Source: Alphaproteobacteria bacterium
Lineage (GTDB): Bacteria; Pseudomonadota; Alphaproteobacteria; CACIAM-22H2
Direction of reading: 5' to 3'
Assembly: GCA_016793165.1 (NCBI GenBank)
Contig: JAEULA010000034.1
Location: 124,001-188,000 of the forward strand
Length of the DNA: 64,000 nucleotides
Each line of letters starts with the position of its first letter. Positions within the stretch are counted from its first letter, which is position 1. A program made the position numbers and the translations under genes. The notes under the pieces are model-generated. The model saw only the letters and a program-made list of their open reading frames with translations. It searched no databases and had not been told where the DNA came from. This document shows, piece by piece, positions 1 through 8,802 of this stretch.

Positions 1-694
1 GCGTCCAGTACTTCCCGATCTCGGCGTTGCGGCCGTCGACCGCGATGCCGACGGTCTCGGGCCCGCCCTCGATGATCCCCTGCTTGAACGCGAGGTACAT
101 CTCGGGCCGCGGCACAACGATCGTGTTCGCGCCGAGGCCCTTCCAGGTCTCGATCGCGACCTTGGATTCCCAGATGCGCAGCTTGAGACCCTGGAGGTCG
201 TGCGGCGTCCGGATCGGCCGCACGCTCACCACGCCGCGCGGATCCATCTGCCACCAGGTCCAATCCTCGTCGATGACGATCGCGCCGAGCGAGCGGAGCT
301 TGTCCAGGCCCGGCTTGAACACGTCGCTCTTGAGGAAGTTCGCCTGGTGCGCGTGCGAGGTGAACACGTAGGGCGCCGAGATGATGCGCGTCTCCTCGAT
401 CAGCGTCGTGAGGAACTCGGGATAGAGCAGGTGCATGTCCTGCGTGCCGGCGAGGACGTTGCGCTGCTGCTCGGGGATCGGGCCGAGCTGGCCCGCGTGG
501 AAGACCTGCACCTTCATCTGGCCGTTCGACAGCCGGTCGACGGCCGCGGCGAAGGCGTCGGCGCCGACGCCCGAATGCGTCGTCTGCGGATCGACGGTGC
601 CGAGACGGAAGGTGATCTGCTGCGCCGCGGCCGGGGCCGCGAGGCCGAGCAGCATGGCGCCGGCTAGGAGCCAGCCCGTGGACGTCGTCTTCAT
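1..694 (-). CDS. TRAP transporter solute-binding protein, DctP family (3' part cut by window edge)
   Basis: Periplasmic binding protein of a TRAP (sodium-driven) importer for organic acids. The first 231 residues are present; the C-terminus lies left of the window. It starts at ATG 694 with GGGGAGAAGAAGC just upstream. A signal peptide (MKTTSTGWLLAGAMLLGLAA, cleavage near AAAQQ) is followed by the DctP fold opening ITFRLGTVD and the family segment around LRIWESKVAIETWKGLGAN, near the arginine that binds the ligand carboxylate. It is the last gene seen of an operon with the D-aminoacylase and hyuAB genes (24 bases after the aminoacylase), so its ligand is probably an acid or acyl amino acid linked to that pathway. 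The membrane subunits would lie outside the window. Confidence 0.9.
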   Translation of the reverse strand, partial: MKTTSTGWLLAGAMLLGLAAPAAAQQITFRLGTVDPQTTHSGVGADAFAAAVDRLSNGQMKVQVFHAGQLGPIPEQQRNVLAGTQDMHLLYPEFLTTLIEETRIISAPYVFTSHAHQANFLKSDVFKPGLDKLRSLGAIVIDEDWTWWQMDPRGVVSVRPIRTPHDLQGLKLRIWESKVAIETWKGLGANTIVVPRPEMYLAFKQGIIEGGPETVGIAVDGRNAEIGKYWT

Positions 695-718
695 GCTTCT
701 TCTCCCCTGTGAGTGGCC

Positions 719-2305
719 TCAGAAACGCGGCGCCAACCGCCGCTTGATGACCTCGCCGGCGCGAACGCCGGTGAAGTCGCCGTCCGCGAGCGTCACCACC
801 CCGTTGACGACGACGTGGCGCATGCCCGTCGCGGTCTGGTTCGGCTCGAAGGTGGTCGCACGCTCGCTGAACGCCTCGGGATCGAAGACCGCGATGTCGG
901 CTCGCGCGCCGACGCGGATCGCGCCGCGATCGGACAGGCCGAGCACCTCGGCGGGCAGCCCCGTGAGGCGATGCACCGCCGCCTCGGCCGACAGCGCGCC
1001 CCGCTCGCGCACCATGAACCGGAAATACCAGGCGGCCCAGGAATAGGCGCCGTGGAAGGCCGCGCCGGCCAGCGGTCCGTCGGGCGCCAGCGTCGTCGCA
1101 TCCGACCCCGGCATGCAGTCCGGATGCGCGAACACCGCTTCCTGCTGATCGGGCGTATAGGCCCGGATGATCACCATCGGCCGCTTCACCGCGCCGACAG
1201 CGCCGCGCAGGACGTCGAAGGCCACGTCGTGCGGATCGCGTCCGAGCGAGCGGCCGATCTCGCCGAACGAGCGGCGCGAGAGGTCCGGGGCGCTCGGCGT
1301 GTCGAGCAGCACCACGCGCTCCCACCCGCCCGAGGCGACAATGCTGGGAAAGTCGCGCATCCGCGCCCGACTCTCGGCGGAATCGAGGTGCCGCCGCAGG
1401 CCGTCGGGCCCCTCGGCGAGGACGGCCGGCGGCAGGATGGTGTCGAGATAGGTCGTGCCGTAGAGCCGGGTGTGCATGTCGAAGCGCAAGTCCATGCCGC
1501 GCGCCTTCGCGTCGTCGACCAGCCGGAGTCCGCGCTCGAGTTCGTGCTCGTCGGTCTTGCGGGGCAGCAGATGCGAGATCTGAAGCCGCGCGCCGGCGCG
1601 CGCGGCGGTCCGGATCCCCTCCTCGATCGCCTCGACCGAGCCGGCATCGCGCCGGCGCGTGTGCGTGGCATAGAGACCATCGGCCTTCGCCGCGACACGC
1701 ACGAGCCCGGTGAGCTCCTCCTCGCTTGCGCCACGCTCGGCCGGATACTCCAGGCCGGTCGAGTATCCGAAGGCGCCCTCGGCCAGCCCTTCGGCCAGCA
1801 TCGTCTTCATTCGGGCGAGCTCGTCGGGGTTGGCCGGCCGGTCGGCGATGCCGATCGTCGCAAGCCGCAACTGCCCGTTCGGGACCAGCGTCAGCACGTT
1901 CACCGCCGGGCGCACCGCCTCGAGCCTCTCGAGATAGCCGCCGACGCTGCTCCACCCGAGCGGGACGCTGCCGTCGAAGCCGTAGATCGCGCTGGTCGCC
2001 CGAGACTTGTCGCCCAGCGGGGCGCAGCCGAATCCGCAATTGCCGATGACCTCGAGCGTGACGCCCTGGCGCACCGCGCTCACGGCCCGCGGATCGATCA
2101 TCAGCGTGTAGTCGGAGTGGCTGTGGATGTCGATGAAGCCCGGCGCGACGATCATCCCCGCGGCGTCGAGCACGCGCGCCGCCGGCGCGTCCACCGTCCC
2201 GATCTCGACGATGCGCCCGTCCTTGACGCCGACATCGGCCGCGAAACTCGGCCTGCCGCTGCCGTCGTGCACCGCCCCGCCGCGAATGATCAGGTCCAGG
2301 CTCAT
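719..2305 (-). CDS. D-aminoacylase / N-acyl-D-amino-acid deacylase family amidohydrolase
   Basis: Metal-dependent amidohydrolase of 528 residues, normal for D-aminoacylases, which hydrolyse N-acyl-D-amino acids to the free amino acid and carboxylate. Visible are the N-terminal beta domain (LIIRGGAVHDGSG), the metal motif HSHSD at residues 61-65 and the metal-bridging cysteine of this subgroup at C90 in IGNCGFG. The C-terminal signature GLPAEVLGLSDRGAIRVGA is followed by ADIAVFDP. GGGAGG-like Shine-Dalgarno sequence GGGAGG lies 9 bases before ATG 2305. It follows hyuB by 94 bases and precedes the TRAP binding protein, suggesting it handles N-acyl or N-carbamoyl products of the hydantoinase-like pair. 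The exact substrate cannot be read from sequence. Confidence 0.88.
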   Translation of the reverse strand: MSLDLIIRGGAVHDGSGRPSFAADVGVKDGRIVEIGTVDAPAARVLDAAGMIVAPGFIDIHSHSDYTLMIDPRAVSAVRQGVTLEVIGNCGFGCAPLGDKSRATSAIYGFDGSVPLGWSSVGGYLERLEAVRPAVNVLTLVPNGQLRLATIGIADRPANPDELARMKTMLAEGLAEGAFGYSTGLEYPAERGASEEELTGLVRVAAKADGLYATHTRRRDAGSVEAIEEGIRTAARAGARLQISHLLPRKTDEHELERGLRLVDDAKARGMDLRFDMHTRLYGTTYLDTILPPAVLAEGPDGLRRHLDSAESRARMRDFPSIVASGGWERVVLLDTPSAPDLSRRSFGEIGRSLGRDPHDVAFDVLRGAVGAVKRPMVIIRAYTPDQQEAVFAHPDCMPGSDATTLAPDGPLAGAAFHGAYSWAAWYFRFMVRERGALSAEAAVHRLTGLPAEVLGLSDRGAIRVGARADIAVFDPEAFSERATTFEPNQTATGMRHVVVNGVVTLADGDFTGVRAGEVIKRRLAPRF

Positions 2306-2399
2306 CGGGCGACGCCTCCCGCTTCCGGCGCGCGCGATGCGCGGCGCGCTGACGGTTGCGGCCGCACCGCTCGCGCGAAGGACCGCGCCTGCCCCGCGC

Positions 2400-4145
2400 T
2401 CATTGCGCGGCCTCGCGCCGGGACGAACGCAGCGCCGCGGTCGCCGCGTCGTCGATCGCGAGCGTGCGGGCGTCGATGACGACGCCGTAATCGCGGCGCG
2501 CGGCGGCGAGCGAGACCTTCTCGTCGAGCACGTCCTCGCGGACGAGCGCCGGATCGCGACGCAACGGGTCGCCGTGACCGCCGCCGCCTGCGGCGATGTG
2601 GTGCAGCTCGTCGCCGCGCCGGAGCTTGATCGCCTCCATCGGCATCGTGGGCAGGCTCCGCCTCGTGGTCCCGCTGGTCAAGACGTTGCGCGAGCCCGTG
2701 CCGGGCTGCGCATGCGCGAGACCGTAGGGCGGATGGTCGCGGCGATCGGCGCGCAGCGTGAACACCGCGTCGTCGGCCAGCAGCCGGAAGGCCCGCTCGA
2801 AGGCGAGCCCGCCGCGGCGCTCGCCGGCGCCGCCGCTGTCCTGCACGAGGCCGTAGCGCGTCACCTCGAGCGGCAGCTCCGCCTCGATCAGCTCGATCGG
2901 CTGGTTCGAAAGGTTGGCCGCCGGATTCGAGATGCCCTCGACCCCGTCCTTGCCTGCCCGCGCGCCCCAGGTGCCGACCATCACCTCCGTGAGGACGAAG
3001 GGCTGGCCGTCCTTCCGCCCGCCGATCGAGAACAGCGTCGGCCCGCCCTCGCCGCCCGCGATCACCCGGTCCGGGACCGCCTGCGCGAGCGCGCCCATGA
3101 TCGCGTCGAATACGCGATAGCCCATCACGCCGCGTGCGGCGCAGGCCGCCGGCGCCAGCGGATTGAGGATCGTCCCCTCCGGCACGTGGATGCGCACGGG
3201 CTTCATGTAGCCCTCGCAGTTGGGGATGTCGGGGCTGGTGACGCAGCGGATCGCGCAATACGACGCCGAGTGGATCATCGCGATCGGGCAGTTGATCGCC
3301 GCCGGCACCTGCGGCGCGGTGCCCGTGAAATCGAGCTCGACCTCGTCGTCCTGGACCCGCACGCGGACCCGGATGGGGAGCGGCTCCGGCGTCTCGCCGA
3401 TGCCGTCGATCCAGTCGGTGAAGCTGTATTCGCCGTCGGGGATGTTCTCGCGGATGAAGCGGCGCATCATCCGCTCGGCCAGCGCCTGCAGCTCGTCGAG
3501 ATAGGGCCGCAGCGCGACGCCGCCGCCGTAGCGGCGCAGGAGTTCGAGATACCCGCGCTCGCCGATCGCGCAGGCGGCGAGCTGGGCGCGCAGGTCGCCG
3601 ATCACCTGGACGGGCTGGCGCGTGTTCTTCTCCACGATGCGGAAGATCGTCTCGTTGGGCCGGCCCTGCTCGTAGAGCTTGAGCAGCGGCAGGGTCAGGC
3701 CCTCCTGGTGGATGTCCGTCGCGTGCATCGCCGTGCTGCCCGGCGCGATGCCGCCGACATCGCAGTGATGCGCCATCGTGCAGGCATAGCCTTCGAGCTG
3801 CTCGCCGTCGAAGATCGGCTTGATCACGTAGATGTCCGGCAGATGCTGGCCGCCGGAGCCGTAGGGATCGTTCGAGATGAAGACGTCCCCGGGCCGGATC
3901 GACCCCTCCGGCTGCGCCAGGATCACGCGCATCGTGTCGGGAAATGCGCCGAGCTGGACCGCCAGCGTCAGCCCCTGCGCGATGATCTGACCGTGGCGGT
4001 CGCAGAGCGCGGTCGAATAGTCCATCGAATCACGCACGACCGGCGAGTAGGCGCTGCGCATGATCACCAGCGCCATCTCGTCGGCGATCGATGACAGGGC
4101 GTTGCGGATCACCTCGAAGGAGATCGGATCGATCGCCGGCCTCAT
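2400..4145 (-). CDS. hyuB: Hydantoinase B / oxoprolinase family protein (HyuB-like)
   Basis: Partner subunit of the ATP-dependent hydantoinase/oxoprolinase/acetophenone carboxylase superfamily, 581 residues and full length. It opens IDPISFEVIRNALSSIADEM and carries the conserved segment ISNDPYGSGGQHLPDI. ATG 4145 overlaps the TGA of hyuA by four bases (ATGA), the usual arrangement for this pair, which forms a heteromeric enzyme. The same frame stays open upstream to about 6320, but that stretch lies under hyuA and has no HyuB similarity, so the start is set at the overlap. The family includes N-methylhydantoin amidohydrolase, 5-oxoprolinase and carboxylases. The D-aminoacylase neighbour favours a cyclic amide or N-acyl substrate, by inference only. 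Confidence 0.92.
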   Translation of the reverse strand: MRPAIDPISFEVIRNALSSIADEMALVIMRSAYSPVVRDSMDYSTALCDRHGQIIAQGLTLAVQLGAFPDTMRVILAQPEGSIRPGDVFISNDPYGSGGQHLPDIYVIKPIFDGEQLEGYACTMAHHCDVGGIAPGSTAMHATDIHQEGLTLPLLKLYEQGRPNETIFRIVEKNTRQPVQVIGDLRAQLAACAIGERGYLELLRRYGGGVALRPYLDELQALAERMMRRFIRENIPDGEYSFTDWIDGIGETPEPLPIRVRVRVQDDEVELDFTGTAPQVPAAINCPIAMIHSASYCAIRCVTSPDIPNCEGYMKPVRIHVPEGTILNPLAPAACAARGVMGYRVFDAIMGALAQAVPDRVIAGGEGGPTLFSIGGRKDGQPFVLTEVMVGTWGARAGKDGVEGISNPAANLSNQPIELIEAELPLEVTRYGLVQDSGGAGERRGGLAFERAFRLLADDAVFTLRADRRDHPPYGLAHAQPGTGSRNVLTSGTTRRSLPTMPMEAIKLRRGDELHHIAAGGGGHGDPLRRDPALVREDVLDEKVSLAAARRDYGVVIDARTLAIDDAATAALRSSRREAAQ

Positions 4146-6262
4146 GCCCGGGCCTCCGGAACCGTGATGATGATGTTGGCCTGCTCGTCCAGCCGTGCCG
4201 TGCAGTCGGGCGGCACGACGCAGGTCGCGTCGAACTCCTCGACGATCGCGGGCCCGGCGACCGGGCCGCGTCGCAGGTCGCCGCGCGCGATCACCGGCGT
4301 CTGCAGCACGCCGTACCGTGCGCCGAAATAGCATTCGCGCGCGCCGCCGCCGGACGCGCGGTCGAGATCGGCGGCGCGCATCGTGACCGCGCCGTGCTCG
4401 GACTCGCCGCGCTGCGGAGCGCTGGCGATGACCCGGAGGTTGATCAGGTCGATCGGCGCGCCGTCCTGGCGGTGGCCGTAGGTGCGGGCGTGCTCGGCAT
4501 GGAAAGCCTCGGCGAGCGCGGGAAGGTCGGCGCCCGCGAGCGGGATGGTGAGCTCGTAGGCCTGTCCGCTGTAGCGCAGGTCGGCCTCGACCCGGATCGC
4601 GACGGCGTTCGCCTCCGCGCCCTCGGCCGCGAAGGCCGCGCGCACATCCGCCTCGAGCGCGGCGCGGATCGCGCCCAGTTCGGCCGCCGTCACGGCGCCC
4701 AGCCGGCGGAAGATCGTTCGCATCGCGTCGTGCTCGATGTCCGAGAAGACGAGGCCCAGCGCGCTGAACACGCCGGGCGCGGGCGGAACGAGGACCTGGC
4801 GCATGTTGAGCTCGGCAGCGATCGCCGCCGCGACGACCGGGCCGTTGCCGCCGAACGCCACCAGGGCGAAGTCGCGCGGGTCGCGGCCGCGGTAGGTCGA
4901 CACGGCCTTGACGGCCCGGGTCATCCCCGCGACGGCGAGGCTGAAGACGCCGAAGGCCGCGGCCCGCGGCTCGAGGCCGAGCGGCGTCGCCACCTTGTCC
5001 GCGAGCATCCGGCGCGACAGCTCCGCGACGATCGGCATCTGCCCGCCGACCAGCGCCTTGTCGTTGAGATAGCCGAGTACGACCGCGGCATCGGTGAAGG
5101 TCGGGTCCACGCCGCCAAGGTCGTAGCAGGCCGGGCCGGGGACGGCGCCCGCGCTCCGCGGCCCCACGCGCAGCGAGCCCACGGCGTCGATCGCCACGAT
5201 GCTGCCTCCGCCGGCGCCGATCTCCGAGACGTCGATGAAGGGCAGCTTGATCGCATAGCCGCCGCCCTTCACGAGCTTGCTCGAGAGGTTGATACCGGCG
5301 CCGACCTCGTACTCGCTCGTGCGTGCCGGCTCGCCGTTCTCGATGATGGCGGCCTTCGCCGTCGTGCCTCCCATGTCGAACGAGATGACGTTGGGCCAGC
5401 CGATCCGGCGGGCGATGCGGGCGCAGGCGATCACGCCGGCTGCCGGGCCGGATTCGACGATGCTCGCCGGCTTCTCGGCCGCCGCCGAGGCGGTCATGAC
5501 GCCGCCGTTTGACTGCATCACCCGCAGCGGCGCATCCACGCCCAGGTCGGAGATGCGTCGGCCGAGCGCGCCGAGATAGCGCGCCACGACCGGGCCGACA
5601 TAGGCGTTCACGACCGTGGTGCTGGTCCGCTCGTACTCCCGGATCTCCGGCAGGATGTCCGCCGAGCAGGTGACGAAGACATCGGCCCCGAGCCGCGCGC
5701 GCAGGAGCTCGGCGACGCGGCGCTCGTGCGCGGGATTCGCGTAGGCGTGCAGCAGGCAGATCGCGACCGCGTCCACGCCGGCCGCCGCGATGCGCTCGCC
5801 GACCGCGGCGACGCCGGCCTCGTCCAGCGGCACGCGCACCTCGCCGCGCGCGCCCATGCGCTCGACGACCTCGAAGCGCAGGCGGCGCGGCGCCAGCGGC
5901 GGCGGCTTGTCGTACTGGAGGTCGTAGAGCACGGGAATGCGGAGTCGACGCATCTCGAGCACGTCGCGGAAGCCCGCGGTCGTGACCAGCGCCGTCTTCG
6001 CGCCCTTCATCTCCAGGATCGTGTTGGTGGCGACGGTCGTCGCATGGACGACGCCGTCGATCGCGCCGAGATCCACGCCGGCGGCGCGAGCCAGCTCGCC
6101 GATGCCGCGCACGATGCCCCGACCGTAGTCGTCCGGCGTCGACGGAACCTTGTGGGTGCGCACCGAGCCGTCGCTGCCATGGAGGACGAGATCGGTGAAC
6201 GTGCCGCCGATGTCGCAGCCCACCGTGTAGCGGATTCCCTGCGGCCCCGATGCGTCTGCCAC
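4142..6262 (-). CDS. hyuA: Hydantoinase A / oxoprolinase family protein (HyuA-like)
   Basis: ATP-binding subunit of the hydantoinase/oxoprolinase family, 706 residues, the usual length. The actin-like ATPase fold shows in GCDIGGTFTDLVL near residue 15, HATTVATNTILE, VESGPAAGVIA and SFDMGGTTAKAA. It starts at GTG 6262 and is first in a minus-strand operon hyuA-hyuB-aminoacylase-TRAP protein. A divergent LysR gene starts 103 bases away, with a 7-11-7 inverted repeat between them, so LysR control is likely. Family members cleave N-methylhydantoin or 5-oxoproline, or carboxylate ketones, with ATP. Which one applies here is not resolved. Confidence 0.92.
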   Translation of the reverse strand: MADASGPQGIRYTVGCDIGGTFTDLVLHGSDGSVRTHKVPSTPDDYGRGIVRGIGELARAAGVDLGAIDGVVHATTVATNTILEMKGAKTALVTTAGFRDVLEMRRLRIPVLYDLQYDKPPPLAPRRLRFEVVERMGARGEVRVPLDEAGVAAVGERIAAAGVDAVAICLLHAYANPAHERRVAELLRARLGADVFVTCSADILPEIREYERTSTTVVNAYVGPVVARYLGALGRRISDLGVDAPLRVMQSNGGVMTASAAAEKPASIVESGPAAGVIACARIARRIGWPNVISFDMGGTTAKAAIIENGEPARTSEYEVGAGINLSSKLVKGGGYAIKLPFIDVSEIGAGGGSIVAIDAVGSLRVGPRSAGAVPGPACYDLGGVDPTFTDAAVVLGYLNDKALVGGQMPIVAELSRRMLADKVATPLGLEPRAAAFGVFSLAVAGMTRAVKAVSTYRGRDPRDFALVAFGGNGPVVAAAIAAELNMRQVLVPPAPGVFSALGLVFSDIEHDAMRTIFRRLGAVTAAELGAIRAALEADVRAAFAAEGAEANAVAIRVEADLRYSGQAYELTIPLAGADLPALAEAFHAEHARTYGHRQDGAPIDLINLRVIASAPQRGESEHGAVTMRAADLDRASGGGARECYFGARYGVLQTPVIARGDLRRGPVAGPAIVEEFDATCVVPPDCTARLDEQANIIITVPEARA

Positions 6263-6295
6263 CCGTGCCCCCGTCGCTTCCCCCGAAACGCCGCG

Positions 6296-6320
6296 ATGAT
6301 CGCCCCGGCGTGTCGATCAT
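6296..6320. promoter_or_regulatory. Inverted repeat between hyuA and LysR gene, candidate LysR operator
   Basis: Perfect 7-base arms ATGATCG and CGATCAT separated by 11 bases, in the 102-base divergent spacer between hyuA (start 6262) and the LysR gene (start 6365). Size and position fit a LysR-type recognition site, with the T-N11-A layout inside an interrupted dyad. Binding is inferred. Confidence 0.6.
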
Positions 6321-6364
6321 GGAAAATCCGAAATTCTTCTCTCCCGTGATAGGCTGGCCTTATC

Positions 6365-7282
6365 GTGCGCCCCAGCCTCGCCCAGCTCGAAGCCCTGCTC
6401 TGGATCCACCGCCTCGGCGGCTTCCGGGCGGCCGCGCGGCGGCTGGGCGTGACGCAGCCGGCGCTGTCCCAACGCATTCACGAGCTCGAACGCGCGGTCG
6501 GGATTCCGGTCCTGCAACGCACGCGCACCCGGCCGCTGCCGACCGCGACCGGCCGCGACCTACTCGCCTATGCCGAGCGCATGGTGGCGCTCGCCGAGGA
6601 GATGGATCGCAGCGTCGCGGGCCGCGATGCCGTCGCCGGCAATCTCAAGCTCGGCGCCGCTGACAGCTTCGCCACTACCTGCCTGCCGCAGCTGCTGGTC
6701 GAGATCGGCGCAAAGTATCCCGCGCTCAGCATCGACGTCGCGGTCGACTATTCGGCCGAACTCGACCAGCGGCTGCAGCGGGGCGACCTCGACCTCGCCA
6801 TACTCACTGCGCCGCGAATTACCGACGCAATCAACGTCGAACCGTTCGTGGAGCTCACGCTGCGCTGGGTCGCCGCTCCCGCACTGCTCTCGGCGACGCG
6901 CCGTCTTGGCCCGCGCGACCTCGTCGACGTGCCGATCGTCACGAACCCGTCGCCGTCGCACCTGTTCTCCACCGTCCGCAACTGGTTCGCGACCGCCGGG
7001 GTGACGCCCCGGCGGCTCAACACCTGCAACAGCCTGACGATCATGGCGCGGCTGGCCGCGGGCGGCGCGGGCATCAGCTTGGTGCCGCCCGCCATTGTCC
7101 GCGGCGAACTCGCCGACGGCAGCCTGCGGCTGCTTCGCACCGCTCCGTCGCTGGCGCCACACCACATGATGCTGGCGACGCGCCGCGACGCCCCGCAGCA
7201 CCTCGTGCACGCCGTGGTCGGGCTCCTCAAGCCGCTGGCGCGTCAGGGCGCGCTCGCGCCGCGGCCAGGCGACCGCAGCTGA
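6365..7282 (+). CDS. LysR-family transcriptional regulator
   Basis: Regulator of 305 residues with the N-terminal winged helix-turn-helix of LysR proteins (GGFRAAARRLGVTQPALSQR, residues 18-37) and a C-terminal periplasmic-binding-like effector domain from about residue 91. The start is GTG 6365, because the DNA-binding domain begins at once (MRPSLAQLEALLWI). No Shine-Dalgarno sequence precedes it. A TAGGCT box at 6350-6355 would start the transcript about 3 bases before the GTG, so the message may be nearly leaderless. Divergence from hyuA makes it the likely regulator of the hydantoinase/aminoacylase operon. The effector is unknown. Confidence 0.92.
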   Translation: MRPSLAQLEALLWIHRLGGFRAAARRLGVTQPALSQRIHELERAVGIPVLQRTRTRPLPTATGRDLLAYAERMVALAEEMDRSVAGRDAVAGNLKLGAADSFATTCLPQLLVEIGAKYPALSIDVAVDYSAELDQRLQRGDLDLAILTAPRITDAINVEPFVELTLRWVAAPALLSATRRLGPRDLVDVPIVTNPSPSHLFSTVRNWFATAGVTPRRLNTCNSLTIMARLAAGGAGISLVPPAIVRGELADGSLRLLRTAPSLAPHHMMLATRRDAPQHLVHAVVGLLKPLARQGALAPRPGDRS

Positions 7283-7299
7283 CCGCTTCGCGTGCCTGC

Positions 7300-7313
7300 A
7301 GGCGGCGCCGCCT
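7300..7313. terminator. Perfect palindrome between convergent LysR and SDR genes
   Basis: A 14-base perfect palindrome (AGGCGGCGCCGCCT) fills the short gap between the LysR stop (7282) and the SDR stop (7316). Strong GC pairing would stall either transcript, but there is no T-run, so its role as a terminator is inferred. Confidence 0.35.
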
Positions 7314-7315
7314 CG

Positions 7316-8059
7316 TCACAGCATCCAGCGACCGCCGTCGATCAGCAGCGTCTGGCCGGTGATGTAGCGCGCGCCGTCGGAGCACAGGAACGACACGGTG
7401 TGGGCGACGTCGTCGGGCTCGGCGACGTAGCCCATCGGCACGCTGGCGCGGATGCGGTCGATGGTCTCGGGGGGCAGGCGGTCGTGCGCACGGGTGCGGA
7501 TCGCGCCCGGCGCCACGGCATTGACGTTCACCTGGAACGGCGCGAGCTCGCGCGCGAGCGCGCGAGTGAAGCCGATGACGCCGGCCTTGGCGGCGGCGTA
7601 GTCGGCGAGGCCGGCATCGCCGTAGACGGCCGACATGGACGACATGTTGACGATACGGCCGGCGCGGCGCTCGCGCAGGCCCGGCACAAGGCGACGGCTC
7701 CACAGCATCGTCGTCATCAGCGAGACGTTCAGGACGAAGCGCCAGACCTCGGGATCGGATCTCCAGAACTCCGCGGCCCGTTCGCGCCCGCTCTGCCCGA
7801 CATTGTTGAACAGCACGTGCGGCGTGCCGAACGCCTCGATTCGCGCGCAGCAGGCCGCGGCCGCCGCCTCGTCGGTGCAGTCGAGCACCTCGCGCAGGCA
7901 GCGCCGGCCCAGCCCCTCGATCGCGGCCGCGACCTCGGCGAGCGGCGACGCCTCGCGGTCGACGATCGCCATGTCGTATCCGTCGCGCGCGAGACGCAGC
8001 GCGCTGGCGCGCCCGATGCCGTTCGCGGCACCGGTGACGATCGCGAGCCGCGCGCTCAA
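7316..8059 (-). CDS. SDR-family short-chain dehydrogenase/reductase
   Basis: NAD(P)-dependent oxidoreductase of 247 residues. The cofactor motif TGAANGIG lies at residues 9-16, the NNAG equivalent is NNVG, the catalytic serine is in NMSSMSA and the YxxxK pair is YAAAK. The C-terminus GQTLLIDGGRWML is typical. I chose TTG at 8059: GGGGAGG lies 8 bases upstream, the Rossmann strand follows directly, and TTG overlaps the preceding stop as TTGA. Last gene of a three-gene unit with another SDR and a polysaccharide deacetylase-like protein. The substrate is unknown; a sugar or hydroxyacid is plausible. Confidence 0.87.
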   Translation of the reverse strand: MSARLAIVTGAANGIGRASALRLARDGYDMAIVDREASPLAEVAAAIEGLGRRCLREVLDCTDEAAAAACCARIEAFGTPHVLFNNVGQSGRERAAEFWRSDPEVWRFVLNVSLMTTMLWSRRLVPGLRERRAGRIVNMSSMSAVYGDAGLADYAAAKAGVIGFTRALARELAPFQVNVNAVAPGAIRTRAHDRLPPETIDRIRASVPMGYVAEPDDVAHTVSFLCSDGARYITGQTLLIDGGRWML

Positions 8060-8802
8060 TGGAACGACCTCCCCGCGTCGACGGCGAGCGCCGAGCCGGT
8101 CACATAGGAGCTCTCGTGGCTGGTCAGGAACAGGATCGCATTGGCGATCTCGACCGGCTCGGCGATGCGCTCGAGCACGTAGCGCTGCCGGATCGTGTCC
8201 ATCTGGTGGGTGGGCTCGCCCTGGCCGAGACCCCAGCGGAACAGCGGCGTGTCGACCGCCCCCGGGCATACCGAATTCACGCGCACCTGCGGCGCCGCCT
8301 CGATGGCCAGCGTCTTGCCGAGCATCACCAGCGCCGCCTTCGACGCGCAGTAGGCGGTGCGCCGCGCGAGCGGACGCAGGCCGGCACCCGACGACACCAG
8401 CACGATGCTGGCCTTGCCCGACGCCTTGAGCGCCGGCAGCGCCGCGCGGCAGGCCAGGAAGGCGCCGTCGACGTTGATCGACATCAGCCGGCGCCAGTCG
8501 GCGAGCGACATCTCGCCCACGCTCGCCATCATGTCGATGCCGGCGGAGACGACGAGCCCGTCGAGACCGTCGAAACGACGACTCGCCTCCCACATCGCCT
8601 CGCCGATGCGCGTCTCGTCGGTGACATCGACGTCCAGCGCGATCGCGCCCTGGATCGCGCCCGCCGCCGCCGCATTGGCTTCGGAGTCGCGATCGAGCAA
8701 CGCGACGCGCGCGCCCTCGGCCGCGAACAGCCGCGCGGTCTCGAGGCCGATGCCCGATGCCGCGCCGGTGATGGCGACGCGCCGCCCCGCGAGACGGCTC
8801 AT
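8056..8802 (-). CDS. SDR-family short-chain dehydrogenase/reductase
   Basis: Second SDR of the unit, 248 residues. TGAASGIG near residue 12 binds the dinucleotide, and the active site has SS in LVSSGAG and YCASK as YxxxK. The usual NNAG is replaced by VSAG. ATG 8802 overlaps the stop of the deacetylase gene by four bases (ATGA), and its own TGA overlaps the TTG of the next SDR, so all three genes are probably translationally coupled. The two SDRs clearly differ from each other, suggesting successive oxidation or reduction steps rather than a recent duplication. Confidence 0.9.
   Translation of the reverse strand: MSRLAGRRVAITGAASGIGLETARLFAAEGARVALLDRDSEANAAAAGAIQGAIALDVDVTDETRIGEAMWEASRRFDGLDGLVVSAGIDMMASVGEMSLADWRRLMSINVDGAFLACRAALPALKASGKASIVLVSSGAGLRPLARRTAYCASKAALVMLGKTLAIEAAPQVRVNSVCPGAVDTPLFRWGLGQGEPTHQMDTIRQRYVLERIAEPVEIANAILFLTSHESSYVTGSALAVDAGRSFH

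Noticed and set aside
2400-6320. A single open frame of about 1306 codons on the minus strand that might be read as a giant HyuB fusion
   Set aside because: The part upstream of 4145 lies under hyuA in another frame and encodes arginine/glycine-rich nonsense; hyuA at 4142-6262 has full family similarity, so HyuB starts at the ATGA overlap.
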